Origin: Colivicinus sp022776215
Lineage (GTDB): Bacteria; Bacillota_I; Bacilli_A; Erysipelotrichales; Erysipelotrichaceae
Direction of reading: 5' to 3'
Assembly: GCA_022776215.1 (NCBI GenBank)
Contig: JALFIR010000064.1
Coordinates: forward strand, 1 to 33,045
Length of the DNA stretch: 33,045 bases
The translations under genes were made by a program, and so were the position numbers. The notes under the pieces are model-generated. The model saw nothing but the letters and a program-made list of their open reading frames with translations. It was not told where the DNA came from and searched no databases. Shown here piece by piece: positions 1 to 8,783 of the stretch (positions are counted from its first letter, which is position 1; each line of letters begins with the position of its first letter).

Positions 1-21
1 AATTTTTATTATTCTATTCAT
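1..21 (-). CDS. Start of a divergent gene running off the left edge
   Basis: On the minus strand an ATG (positions 21-19) opens a frame reading MNRIIKI before the window ends. It is preceded by a strong Shine-Dalgarno AAGGAGG (minus strand, 39-33), 11 bases before the ATG, and further back by a good promoter with a 17-bp spacer (109-81). The combination of promoter, ribosome binding site and ATG is the only evidence. Seven codons say nothing about function. The gene would be transcribed away from the polysaccharide locus. Confidence 0.5.
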
Positions 22-80
22 AGGTAATCTTTCCTCCTTGTATGCGGTAATCCCACATCTACTATGTTTTTAACAATCAA

Positions 81-109
81 AGTATATTGGTAAATCCACG
101 TCTTTACAA
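81..109 (-). promoter_or_regulatory. Promoter for the divergent left-edge gene
   Basis: Read on the minus strand, TTGTAA (109-104) is followed by a 17-bp spacer and TATACT (86-81). This predicts a start near 74 and a leader of about 50 bases carrying the AAGGAGG ribosome binding site at 39-33. Confidence 0.5.
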
Positions 110-263
110 GCTTGGGAAGATTACTTTTTCTTTATCTTGCAATTCTCCTTTCATTCGTCATTTCATATTGTCTAATAATAGATATAGTCCTATTCTTTTA
201 TCGCAAAGAAGAACTAGAAAAGAAATTTGGCTTAATAAATTAAAAGAATATACAAAATGACGA

Positions 264-291
264 TTGGTGAACATGGTTATTAAAATATAAT
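264..291 (+). promoter_or_regulatory. Candidate distal promoter for the flippase operon
   Basis: TTGGTG (264-269), a 16-bp spacer, then TATAAT (286-291). It would start transcription near 298 and leave a leader of about 50 bases without a Shine-Dalgarno sequence before the ATG at 350. It competes with the proximal -10 at 337-342. Confidence 0.35.
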
Positions 292-336
292 ATATAAAGA
301 TACATTCCTTGTTTTATTATTGGGGTGTTTATACCG

Positions 337-342
337 TATAAT
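337..342 (+). promoter_or_regulatory. Proximal -10 (TATAAT) implying a leaderless flippase mRNA
   Basis: A consensus TATAAT ends 7 bases before the ATG at 350, so transcription from it would begin at or next to the start codon. The best -35 at 17-bp spacing is weak (TTATTA, 314-319). The same geometry recurs at five other gene starts in the window. Confidence 0.5.
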
Positions 343-349
343 AATATTT

Positions 350-1789
350 ATGGATAAGAAACTAGTTAAAAATTACATATACAACATAGCTTACCAAATC
401 GTTAAGCTATTTTTGCCGTTCTTCCTTGTTAAGTATACTTATGCACATATTGGTGAAAGCACTTTGGGTATCAATGACTTTGCGAGTAATATTTCACAGT
501 GGTTTATTTTACTTGGTGTATTAGGTGTTAATACCTATGGTAATAGAGAAATTGCTAAAGTAAGAGATAATCGTGAGGAATTAAGTAGAAATTTCTTTGA
601 AATTCTTTCTATGCAATTTATCAATATGATGATTGTAACTATTCTTTACTTAGGATATACAGCATTCTTTGTGAAAGATTATAAGATTATCTATTATTTA
701 ATCTGTCTATCAATGTTATCTAGTGCCTTTGATATTTCATGGTTCTATTATGGTGTTGAAGACTTTAAGATCGTTTCTATTAGAAATATTATTGTTAAGT
801 TAGTTGGTGTATTGTTAATCTTCTCTTTTGTAAAGACATCAAGTGACTTATGGATTTTTACCTTAATTAATTCTGGTACTGACTTCTTAGGTCAAATTGC
901 TACTTTCTTTGGTTTAAAGAAACATATTGATAAAGTACCATTCAGCATTAAACAAGCATATAAGAAGCATTTCGCAGGTACTTTTGCGTTGTTTGTACCA
1001 ACTATTGCGATTAATGTATATACCCTACTAGATCAAACATTACTTGGAACTTTTGTTGATGATAAGGGTCAATTAAATTTATATAAGACATCTCAAAGCT
1101 TTGTTAAGATGTTCTTATACTTTGTAACTTCTATTGGTGCTGTAGTTATGCCAAGAATCGCTAATGTCTTCAACAAGAGTAGTAATAAAGATGAAGTAAG
1201 TGGCTATATTAATACGACATTTAAGTTAGCTATTATCTTATCTTTACCAATTTTTGTGGCATTAGAAGTTGTATCTGAATTCTTCTATCCTTGGTATACA
1301 CCTAAGCAAGCTAATGATATGATTCTTTTAGTTAGACTATTAAGTCCAATTATTATCTTTATTTCATTATCAAATGTCTTTGGTATTCAGTATTTGGTAC
1401 CGACAAATAATACAGCTAAGTATACTAAATCAATCATTGCGGGTGCTGTAGTTAATATGGTAATCAATTTGTATACAATTCCAAGATGGGCTGCCGTTGG
1501 TGCTTGTATTGGTAGTGTTTGTGCTGAATTTACAGTTACATTAGTTCAATGGTTATATATGAAAGATGAAATCAAGTTAAGTGCTTTCGATACTACTGTT
1601 AAGAGTATTATTAGTGCTTTTGTGATGGGTGTTGTTATTTATTTTATAGGTACAATCTTTGGTGCAAAGATTTATTCAAATGCTTTACAAGCAGCATCAG
1701 GAATGCTTGTATATGCATTTATGTTATACATATTAAAAGAACCTACAGTTGTGAATACTATTAATAAGATTGTTTTTAAAAAGGCTTAA
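350..1789 (+). CDS. wzx: Wzx-type polysaccharide flippase
   Basis: A 479-residue polytopic membrane protein of the MATE/MOP polysaccharide transporter superfamily. It is expected to move the undecaprenyl-diphosphate-linked repeat unit to the outer face of the membrane. The N-terminus (KNYIYNIAYQIVKLFLPFF) and the segment GVNTYGNREIAKVRDNREEL near residues 65-85 are typical of Wzx proteins from Gram-positive polysaccharide loci, and hydrophobic segments continue to the C-terminus, about 12-14 in all. I chose the ATG at 350 over an in-frame TTG at 320 because neither has a Shine-Dalgarno sequence and family similarity begins at MDKKLVKNY. A consensus -10 lies 7 bases upstream, so the message may be leaderless. 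It is the first gene of the left operon, with one base between its stop and the next ATG. Substrate cannot be read from sequence. Confidence 0.88.
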   Translation: MDKKLVKNYIYNIAYQIVKLFLPFFLVKYTYAHIGESTLGINDFASNISQWFILLGVLGVNTYGNREIAKVRDNREELSRNFFEILSMQFINMMIVTILYLGYTAFFVKDYKIIYYLICLSMLSSAFDISWFYYGVEDFKIVSIRNIIVKLVGVLLIFSFVKTSSDLWIFTLINSGTDFLGQIATFFGLKKHIDKVPFSIKQAYKKHFAGTFALFVPTIAINVYTLLDQTLLGTFVDDKGQLNLYKTSQSFVKMFLYFVTSIGAVVMPRIANVFNKSSNKDEVSGYINTTFKLAIILSLPIFVALEVVSEFFYPWYTPKQANDMILLVRLLSPIIIFISLSNVFGIQYLVPTNNTAKYTKSIIAGAVVNMVINLYTIPRWAAVGACIGSVCAEFTVTLVQWLYMKDEIKLSAFDTTVKSIISAFVMGVVIYFIGTIFGAKIYSNALQAASGMLVYAFMLYILKEPTVVNTINKIVFKKA

Positions 1790-1790
1790 G

Positions 1791-3353
1791 ATGTTAAAAA
1801 AACTATTAACTAAAGAAAGATTATTTAGCTTAATTTTTGTGCTAATTGCGTTGCATCCCTTTTATGAGTTGGATTATTTGTTCGCAAAGGTTTTACCATT
1901 TAGATTTACAACCTTAGTAAACTTCGTAATATATCCCTTATTAGTATTTGGCATTTTCTTATTGTGCGAGAAGAATAAAAAAAGAGTAATAATTTTTTCT
2001 AGTATTTATCTAGTATTGTTAATAGCTTATTTTATTCCCCATTGTCTAACAGGCTTTTATCTACAAGATAATATTCACTTAACTAATCTTTATTATTTCA
2101 CAGTATATGATGAAGTGTTTTATATTGCGACTTTATTAATTCCATTGTGTTTTGTGTATGCATACCGTCTTTCTGAATTAAAAGAAGTAGTGCTAGAAAA
2201 TATTTCGATTTGCATGTCTTTTGTTATTTCGGTTCCGATTGTCGTGTCTAATATATTTAAATTTGGACAAACAACTTATGAAACTAAGATGGCCGGTAAT
2301 ATATTTGATTGGTTTTCTTTGCCCTTTGATGCGACTAAACATCATCCTAGAAACTATGCGACTAAATTTTTCTTTAAAGAAGGAAATACGATTGGTATTT
2401 TAATGACAATGGTTTTACCGTTGATGTATTATTTCTTTTTGAAAGAAAAAAATAAGAAGAAAAAAACAATAATTGGTATTCTAATTGTATTTGATAGTTT
2501 AACTATGATGATCCTAGGAACTAGGGTTGCTGCTTACTGTGCGTTATTAATTCCACTTACCGTTTTGATTATTCATATCTTTACGAGGATTATTAAGACA
2601 GGAACTTTTAATAAGTGGTTTGCAGGTTTTTGCGTAGTTTTGACACTTATGAATGCTGGTATCATCCCATATTGTCCTGCTTATCAAAATCAACAGTTTG
2701 ATGCAGCTGATTTTACTACTTTAAAAATGGATGATTCTATAAGGGAGGGTTTCCGCAAAGGTATTGAAGAAGGAGCTGAAGGCTTTGAGCCATTCTCTGC
2801 TGCTTGGGTTGATTATTATGTTTATATGTTTGAACAATATAAGTTCTTAATGGGTGTTACTCAATCAGTTTATTATGAATATTGGTATGACTATCATGTT
2901 GATCCTAAGTTCTGGGTTGATTTAATTTTTGATTATGAATTAGAAGATCGTGCTAATGCAAGACAAGTAGAAAAGATTTTCTATAATTACAAATGGCAAT
3001 ATCTAACAACTCCACAAAAGTTAACTGGCTTTACTTATAGTTTGTTCATGTGGGGAGGAATCAATATTGAACAAGACTTCTTACTACAAGCCTATTCTTT
3101 TGGCTATTTAGGTTTCCCTTTGATTATGGGGCCTTGGATTTGTTTATTGTTGTATGTAGTATATAAGTTCTTAATAAGTGTTAAATATAAGAAATGGACA
3201 ATGTTTAATGTAGTAACTTTGATGTCATTGTCTTTAGGTATTGTTACCTCTTATTTATCGGGACATGGTTTAGATCAATTTACTACAAATATGTTTATGA
3301 CTTTATTGTGTGCTTATTTGATTCAAAATACCAAGAAGGAGTCATATGAATAG
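1791..3353 (+). CDS. Wzy/O-antigen-ligase-like polytopic membrane protein
   Basis: A 520-residue integral membrane protein with about ten hydrophobic segments and a long extracytoplasmic loop (roughly residues 290-420) rich in aromatic and acidic residues. This layout, with a segment like GNTIGILMTMVLPLMYYFF followed by GTRVAAYCALLIPL, matches the O-antigen ligase/polymerase superfamily. The likely role is polymerising lipid-linked repeats outside the membrane. The position directly after a Wzx-type flippase supports this. The start is the ATG at 1791, with AAAAAGG about 6 bases upstream overlapping the end of the flippase gene. It overlaps the next gene by 8 bases. Wzy proteins diverge strongly, so the call rests on topology and context more than conserved residues. 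Confidence 0.62.
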   Translation: MLKKLLTKERLFSLIFVLIALHPFYELDYLFAKVLPFRFTTLVNFVIYPLLVFGIFLLCEKNKKRVIIFSSIYLVLLIAYFIPHCLTGFYLQDNIHLTNLYYFTVYDEVFYIATLLIPLCFVYAYRLSELKEVVLENISICMSFVISVPIVVSNIFKFGQTTYETKMAGNIFDWFSLPFDATKHHPRNYATKFFFKEGNTIGILMTMVLPLMYYFFLKEKNKKKKTIIGILIVFDSLTMMILGTRVAAYCALLIPLTVLIIHIFTRIIKTGTFNKWFAGFCVVLTLMNAGIIPYCPAYQNQQFDAADFTTLKMDDSIREGFRKGIEEGAEGFEPFSAAWVDYYVYMFEQYKFLMGVTQSVYYEYWYDYHVDPKFWVDLIFDYELEDRANARQVEKIFYNYKWQYLTTPQKLTGFTYSLFMWGGINIEQDFLLQAYSFGYLGFPLIMGPWICLLLYVVYKFLISVKYKKWTMFNVVTLMSLSLGIVTSYLSGHGLDQFTTNMFMTLLCAYLIQNTKKESYE

Positions 3354-4305
3354 ATTAAGTATTATTGTGCCTGTTTATAATGGTGAAAAGACTATTAAAA
3401 GAGCTATTGATTCTTTACTTAAACAGACTGAAGAAGTAGATATTATCGTGGTTAATGATGGTTCTACCGATAATACCGAAAGTGTTGTTAAGTCTTATTC
3501 TGAAAGTAATATTCATTATTTCTATAAAGAAAATGGTGGCATTTCTGATGCAAGAAACTTCGGTATTAGTAAAGTTAATACTGAGTTTTTTGGTTTCTTA
3601 GATAGTGATGATTATGTAAAAGAAGATATGGCTGAAAAGATGTTATCCGCAATTGGTGATAAGGATATCTGTATGTCTAATTTTACGTGGGTATATGAAG
3701 ATGGAAGTAGAAAAGAAGCCAAGGATGTGGGGTATAAAGATAAACATGAAATCATTGAGAAGATGTTTTCTACTTTATGGAATAAGATTTATAGAACTAA
3801 ATGGTTTTTAGATACAGGTATTAAGTTCCCTACTGGTTTAAGATATGAAGACACTTCGGTATTAATAAGGCTTGCCTATTTTATGGATAAGGTAGCTTAT
3901 GTGGATGAATCTTTTGTGGATTATTATCAAATAAAGGGTTCAATTACCCATACTTTTAACATCAATATCAATGATATGATTGAAGTTTTTAAAGGTTTAA
4001 AAGACTTCTATATAGAGAAAAATGCTTATGAAGAATATAAACCAGAACTTGAATATTTAACTATCAGATTTTTCTTAGGCAGTTCATATTTAAGAGCTTG
4101 TCGTATTTTAGATAAAAAAGTAAAGAAAGATACTTTAGATAAGGGTTGGGATTATTTAACTAGTACTTACCCTACTTTTAAAGATAATAAATATTTAAAA
4201 AATGGTGGTAAAAAGAATAAGTATTTTAGTTTGGTAACTAAGACTACTTATTATATGAATGCAAATATTTTTGGATTGTTGTATAAGATTGGTTTGATGA
4301 AATGA
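3346..4305 (+). CDS. Family 2 glycosyltransferase (GT-A fold)
   Basis: A 319-residue cytoplasmic or membrane-associated glycosyltransferase. The N-terminal LSIIVPVYNGE, the nucleotide-binding VVNDGSTDNT (residues 35-44), NGGISDARNFG (63-73) and the metal-binding DSDD (86-89) are the standard GT2 signature. The region NKIYRTKWFLDTGIKFP and the later YEDTS place it with the Gram-positive EpsJ/CpsI-like group. It probably adds one sugar to the lipid-linked repeat; donor and acceptor are unknown. Start ATG at 3346 has AAGGAG 5-6 bases upstream. It overlaps the previous gene by 8 bases and the next by ATGA, so translation is probably coupled. Confidence 0.9.
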   Translation: MNRLSIIVPVYNGEKTIKRAIDSLLKQTEEVDIIVVNDGSTDNTESVVKSYSESNIHYFYKENGGISDARNFGISKVNTEFFGFLDSDDYVKEDMAEKMLSAIGDKDICMSNFTWVYEDGSRKEAKDVGYKDKHEIIEKMFSTLWNKIYRTKWFLDTGIKFPTGLRYEDTSVLIRLAYFMDKVAYVDESFVDYYQIKGSITHTFNININDMIEVFKGLKDFYIEKNAYEEYKPELEYLTIRFFLGSSYLRACRILDKKVKKDTLDKGWDYLTSTYPTFKDNKYLKNGGKKNKYFSLVTKTTYYMNANIFGLLYKIGLMK

Positions 4306-5999
4306 AAAAAGAAACAATTATAGACATTTTAATATGTGTATTAATGACATGCATATGCTTGTTTAGTTTTTTTGATTCAAAGATCATTGTTAATATATCC
4401 CAAGATATAACCTTCCATATAAATAGATTTGTTGGTTTAGCTAATGCGTTTGAAGAAGGACAAATATTACCAAAGATTTACCCCTACGCAAATAATGGTT
4501 TTGGTTATGCAACCCCCCTATTTTATTGTGATTTGTTTCTATATCCATTCGCTATCTTATATCACTTTGGTTTAAGTGCCGTGTGGTGTTATAAACTATG
4601 TGTACTTTTTTATACAACTCTTGGTAATATTTTTATCTATTTAATATTTAAGAAAGAAACTAATAATAGAAAGTTGTCTATATTAGTTTCTTTCTTGTAT
4701 TTAACGTGTAGCTATCACTTATTAAATATATTCATAAGAGGAGCGCTAGGTGAGATTTTGGCCATGACTTTTGTGCCTCTTGTCTTATATGCAATATATA
4801 AAATTTTGGTTAAACATGAAGATTGTTTTATATTCTTAGGAATATCATTTTCGTTGTTGGTGCAAAGCCATTTGATAAGTTCGTTATTATATGGAATCTT
4901 CTTCTTTTGTATGATTGTTGTTTTCTTGATTATGAATAGAAGAGATTTTTCTTTAATTAAAAAAACTATTATTACAATTATTAAAGGAACAATTATAGCT
5001 TTATTATTATGTGCTTGGTACTTATTACCAATGTTTGAACAGATGCATAGCCAAACATTCTGGCTAAATGTTAATAGTCAATACAATAATATTAATACAA
5101 CTATTCAACCTGTAAGTGATCTTATTAGAAGTTCGTCTTATAAGTTTATTCCAGGCATTGGTATTGTGCTTGTGCTATTTAATATCTTGTATTTAATGGT
5201 TAAGAAAAACAAATATATAACTATAATTATTATTTATATATTGTTCATGTATTTGATTATTTTTGGTTTAATACCAGGAACAATTTTAAATGTAGTTCAA
5301 TTCTACTTTAGATTTTATATAGTTATTTTCCCTTTATCTATAATCGTTATGTTGTATGTTTTGAGTGGATTAAAACACAAAAACATATTGATTGTCTTTT
5401 CTATATTAATGTTGTTTACCAATGTTGTGGTTACAAACATTAAAATGATGAATGATGGAGAATATTATCTAGGTAACAATGCAACAATTAATGAAATAAA
5501 TTCAATTACTAGTTATAAATATAATTTGGACTACAACCATGATGAACTAGGTGGTGCTGAGTATTTACCTTATACCGGTTATATGGATTATAACAATGAT
5601 TCTTTGGCGATAAAGTGTGTTGATAAAAATGATCAGGTTGTTGATTATGTTTACGAGTATGATAGACATTTTTCACAAATTGTGTTTACTTGCAACAACG
5701 AAAGAGACTTAGAATTGTTGTTGCCTCTTTCTTACTATAAAGGCTATAAGGGATATGAGCTAATTGATGACAAATATATTCCTATAGATATTACATATAG
5801 CCCCGTATACAAGACTATATTAATTTTTGGCAAAGAACGAGAACATACTTATAAAGTTCTTTATGAGGGGACTGTTGTCCAAAACACAACACTTATTGTG
5901 TCTGGTGTATCTTTGTTAGGACTTATTATTTATGGCGTTTATAAAAGAAAGAATAAACTAGGTTATAATAGAAAAACAGGTGGGAATAATTATGAATGA
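4302..5999 (+). CDS. GT-C-like polytopic membrane protein (PTPS_related/YfhO-like group)
   Basis: A 565-residue protein with an N-terminal transmembrane helix, an extracytoplasmic loop carrying QDITFHINR (residues 34-42), then about ten more hydrophobic segments and a soluble C-terminal part (about 395-530) with a final helix near 535-552. The arrangement acidic-xx-FHxxR after TM1, followed by ILPKIYPYANNGFGYATPLF, is characteristic of the PTPS_related membrane family (unrelated to real pyruvoyl-tetrahydropterin synthase), regarded as GT-C-like. Such proteins are thought to transfer sugars from polyprenyl-phosphate donors outside the membrane. The next gene encodes a polyprenyl-phosphate glycosyltransferase, its natural partner. 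Start overlaps the previous stop as ATGA. The specific reaction is inferred. Confidence 0.68.
   Translation: MKKETIIDILICVLMTCICLFSFFDSKIIVNISQDITFHINRFVGLANAFEEGQILPKIYPYANNGFGYATPLFYCDLFLYPFAILYHFGLSAVWCYKLCVLFYTTLGNIFIYLIFKKETNNRKLSILVSFLYLTCSYHLLNIFIRGALGEILAMTFVPLVLYAIYKILVKHEDCFIFLGISFSLLVQSHLISSLLYGIFFFCMIVVFLIMNRRDFSLIKKTIITIIKGTIIALLLCAWYLLPMFEQMHSQTFWLNVNSQYNNINTTIQPVSDLIRSSSYKFIPGIGIVLVLFNILYLMVKKNKYITIIIIYILFMYLIIFGLIPGTILNVVQFYFRFYIVIFPLSIIVMLYVLSGLKHKNILIVFSILMLFTNVVVTNIKMMNDGEYYLGNNATINEINSITSYKYNLDYNHDELGGAEYLPYTGYMDYNNDSLAIKCVDKNDQVVDYVYEYDRHFSQIVFTCNNERDLELLLPLSYYKGYKGYELIDDKYIPIDITYSPVYKTILIFGKEREHTYKVLYEGTVVQNTTLIVSGVSLLGLIIYGVYKRKNKLGYNRKTGGNNYE
5964..5969 (+). promoter_or_regulatory. 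Possible internal -10 before the DPM1-like gene
   Basis: TATAAT lies inside the end of the preceding gene, 22 bases before the ATG at 5992 and upstream of its ribosome binding site. No -35 is apparent, so this may be chance in AT-rich DNA. Confidence 0.22.
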
Positions 6000-6930
6000 T
6001 AAGAAAATAGCTGTATTAATACCTTGTTATAATGAGGAACTAACTGTAGAAAAGACAGTTAGTGATTTTAAACGTGTATTGCCTAATGCAGATATCTATG
6101 TATACAACAATAATTCAAAGGACAGAACTAAGGAACTAGCCCTTAAATCTGGTGCTATTGTGAAAGATGAATATAGACAGGGCAAGGGCGCGGTTGTTCG
6201 TTCAATGTTTAGAAATATTGAAGCTGATGTTTATATTATGGTGGATGGTGATGATACTTATCCTGCTGAAGAAGTAGATGGTTTAATTACTCCGATATTA
6301 GAGGGTAAGGCTGATATGGTAATTGGTGATCGTTTATCTTCAACTTACTATACAGAGAATAAAAGACCTTTCCATAACTTTGGTAATAGTCTAGTTAAGG
6401 GTTTAATCAATTTTTTATTTAAGTCAGATTTAAATGATATTATGACAGGCTATAGATCATTTTCTAAGAAGTTTGTTAAGTGTATGCCGGTAATGTCTGA
6501 TGGTTTTCAAATTGAAACAGAAATGACTATTTTTGCCTTAACTAATAATATGCAAGTAGTAAATGTACCTATTACATACAGAGATAGACCAGAAGGTTCT
6601 GAATCGAAATTAAATACTTTCTCTGATGGTTTTAAGGTATTGTTAACATTATTTAATTTATTTAAGGATAATAGACCATTCTTGTTCTTTGGTTCTATAT
6701 CAATCGTTATTTTTATAATTGGCTTGTTAATTGGTATTCCTGTTATTGATGAATTTATTAAGACTGCTTATATCACTAAAGTGCCTAGTGCAATTTTAGC
6801 TGCTGCACTTATGTTGAATGCGTTCTTAATGTTTAGTGTTGGTATTATCTTGGATGCGATTAAGAATGAGAAGAGATATCTGTTTGAATGTCATATGAAT
6901 GATGTGATGTCTAAATATAAGGAAGATTAA
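5992..6930 (+). CDS. Polyprenyl-phosphate glycosyltransferase (DPM1-like GT2)
   Basis: A 312-residue GT2 enzyme with an N-terminal catalytic domain (about 5-225) and two C-terminal transmembrane helices (about 233-251 and 265-287). Visible motifs are VLIPCYNEE (8-16), YRQGKGAVVRSMF (61-73), the metal-binding DGDDTYP (85-91) and MTGYRSFSKKF (151-161). This matches dolichol/undecaprenyl-phosphate sugar synthases, which make a lipid-phosphate sugar used by extracytoplasmic GT-C enzymes; GT-C-like genes flank it on both sides. An in-frame GTG exists at 5980, but the ATG at 5992 is preferred because AGGTGGG sits 8 bases upstream. It overlaps the preceding stop by 8 bases and ends as TAATG with the next start. 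The sugar carried is unknown. Confidence 0.88.
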   Translation: MNDKKIAVLIPCYNEELTVEKTVSDFKRVLPNADIYVYNNNSKDRTKELALKSGAIVKDEYRQGKGAVVRSMFRNIEADVYIMVDGDDTYPAEEVDGLITPILEGKADMVIGDRLSSTYYTENKRPFHNFGNSLVKGLINFLFKSDLNDIMTGYRSFSKKFVKCMPVMSDGFQIETEMTIFALTNNMQVVNVPITYRDRPEGSESKLNTFSDGFKVLLTLFNLFKDNRPFLFFGSISIVIFIIGLLIGIPVIDEFIKTAYITKVPSAILAAALMLNAFLMFSVGIILDAIKNEKRYLFECHMNDVMSKYKED

Positions 6931-8759
6931 TGTTTTATATTTTATCTTTATTTTGGTTACTTTCAATTAGCGGACTATTAACGCTTGTCTTTAATAGAAA
7001 ATTTGAAATGGTTTTAACCCTTTCGATGATTCTTGGGACTTTGTTACTATATCCATTTGGTTATATAAATCATATTAGCTATGGCTATTATTTGTCATGG
7101 CTTTTTGTGTTGTTGTTTTATGTTTTGTTGGTTTATTATTTTGTAAAAAAGAAAAAAGATAAATTAATCGAATTTAAGAATAATTATTTTACTTACGGCT
7201 TATTGTATTTTGTGATATTTAGTATTTATTGTTTCTTTTTATATAAATATACAGGCTTTGGTAATTGCGATGAGTTTACACACTGGGGCCCTATGCTAAA
7301 AGAAACATTAAGACTTGATGGTTTCTATACCCAAGATGCATCTAGACTTATTATGCATAAGGATTATCCGCCTTTCTTCACTTTATTGGAAGTATTATTC
7401 CAAGGCTTTAATGGCTTTAAGTTTCATGAACCTTTTGCCTATATAGCTTTAGAAACTTTTATGTTTTCAATGTTGCTTCCAGTGTTTGACAATCTAAAGA
7501 AAAAGGATTGGTTAAAATCAATATTAATCTTTGTATCAATTGTCTTAGTTGGTTTAACCTTAGATAAAACGGAAACAGCTAGTGATTATGCATTTGTTTA
7601 TAATTCAATATATGTAGACTGGTGTTTGGCTTTATTCTGTACATATGGTATCTATTTAACTTATAAGGAAGAAGGTTGGGGCTTATTTAGATTTGTTTAT
7701 TTAACTTTAATATGTGTAACTTTCATCCTAATGAAACAAATGGGATTAGTGTTCTATTTGATTATCTTAATCTATGCATTCTTTAAAGTAACTTTTATTG
7801 ACAAGCAATTGGATTTAAAGATGATGCTGAAGGGAATATTCTTCTTAGTTGTTATTCCTATTTTATTCTATATTTCATGGAGTTATATTGTTAAGTTATA
7901 TCAAATTGATGCTCAATTTAAGATAGGCGAATTAAGCATTAAAGATTGCATCAACATCATTAAAGGCAATGCACCAGAGGGTTTAGAGTGGAAGTATACA
8001 GCTTTTAGAAATTATTGTAGTAATTTGTTACATAGACCACTTGTGCTACATCCATTTAAAATGAGTTATTTTGTATATACTGGTATAATGATGATTATTA
8101 TTTCTATCTCCTTTAGATTTAAGAAAGATGGCTTTTTCTTATCAGGCACATATTTTATTGGAGCGATTGGTTATTCAATTGCTATGTTAATTCTATATAC
8201 ATTGGCTTTTACAATCGATGAAGCACCATATCTTGCATCGTTTGATCGCTATATGGCTTCTTATTTGTATTTTGGAACTACTTTAACACTAATGTTAGTA
8301 ATAGATAAATTTAATAATTATATCTATCAAAATATGATCATTTTAGGTCTTTTATGTTTATTTGTAGAACCGAAGACTTTGTACTATCTTAAAATCCCAA
8401 CTGGTGTTGTTGATGAAGATAAAATGACTATTGCGCTCATTGAACAATTTAATAACAATGTTCACTTTGAAAGAGAGAACCTTAATGGTTTTAAATTAAA
8501 GTTCGATCATCTAGGATACTTGAATAATAATGAAGAATCTTTTAATAAACTGGTTTCTGCACTGAATGAGGATGATGGGTTGTTCGTTATTGGTTATGAC
8601 GGTATTATTGATGATTTTTGGCAAAGACTAGGGATAAAAGATTATGTTTTCAATGAACAATATTACGAAATAAATAAGGAAAGCGGTACTTTGGAAGTTA
8701 CTTGGAGTGCTTATTCCTTTATCCACTATGTTATTCTCTACTATATGATGGGTGTATAA
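6930..8759 (+). CDS. GT-C-like polytopic membrane glycosyltransferase
   Basis: A 609-residue integral membrane protein with at least ten hydrophobic segments. The stretch after the third or fourth helix contains NCDEFTHWGPMLKE (residues 112-125) and HKDYPPF (143-149). An acidic pair in the first long outer loop followed by a YPP motif is a hallmark of GT-C enzymes from Gram-positive surface-polymer loci. The C-terminal part (about 500-590) is soluble and probably extracytoplasmic. The likely role is transfer of a sugar from a polyprenyl-phosphate donor, perhaps the one made by the gene just upstream. The start ATG overlaps the previous stop (TAATG). No exact family or substrate can be named. 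Confidence 0.6.
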   Translation: MFYILSLFWLLSISGLLTLVFNRKFEMVLTLSMILGTLLLYPFGYINHISYGYYLSWLFVLLFYVLLVYYFVKKKKDKLIEFKNNYFTYGLLYFVIFSIYCFFLYKYTGFGNCDEFTHWGPMLKETLRLDGFYTQDASRLIMHKDYPPFFTLLEVLFQGFNGFKFHEPFAYIALETFMFSMLLPVFDNLKKKDWLKSILIFVSIVLVGLTLDKTETASDYAFVYNSIYVDWCLALFCTYGIYLTYKEEGWGLFRFVYLTLICVTFILMKQMGLVFYLIILIYAFFKVTFIDKQLDLKMMLKGIFFLVVIPILFYISWSYIVKLYQIDAQFKIGELSIKDCINIIKGNAPEGLEWKYTAFRNYCSNLLHRPLVLHPFKMSYFVYTGIMMIIISISFRFKKDGFFLSGTYFIGAIGYSIAMLILYTLAFTIDEAPYLASFDRYMASYLYFGTTLTLMLVIDKFNNYIYQNMIILGLLCLFVEPKTLYYLKIPTGVVDEDKMTIALIEQFNNNVHFERENLNGFKLKFDHLGYLNNNEESFNKLVSALNEDDGLFVIGYDGIIDDFWQRLGIKDYVFNEQYYEINKESGTLEVTWSAYSFIHYVILYYMMGV

Positions 8760-8760
8760 T
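8755..8760 (+). promoter_or_regulatory. Candidate -10 for wecE
   Basis: TATAAT spans the stop of the preceding gene, with a weak TTATTC (8731-8736) at 18-bp spacing. It would start a short leader of about 17-20 bases that still contains the AGAGG ribosome binding site before the ATG at 8784. Confidence 0.35.
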
Positions 8761-8783
8761 ACACAAAAGGAAAAGAGGTTACT

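Larger units (their letters stand above)
22..349. other. Divergent intergenic region
   Basis: This roughly 330-base stretch separates the minus-strand gene at the left edge from the flippase gene. It holds a minus-strand promoter and ribosome binding site and two + strand -10 candidates. I see no RNA gene and no convincing terminator. A + frame is open from about 52 to 260, but it has no start codon with a ribosome binding site and no recognisable protein. Confidence 0.5.

Noticed and set aside
52..260. An open + strand frame of about 70 codons ending at 260 before the flippase gene
   Set aside because: It has no start codon with a ribosome binding site, no recognisable motif, and overlaps the well-supported minus-strand promoter. 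It might be a relic, but I cannot support it as a gene.
320..349. TTG at 320 as the flippase start
   Set aside because: No Shine-Dalgarno sequence precedes it, it would place the -10 TATAAT inside the gene, and family similarity begins at the ATG at 350.
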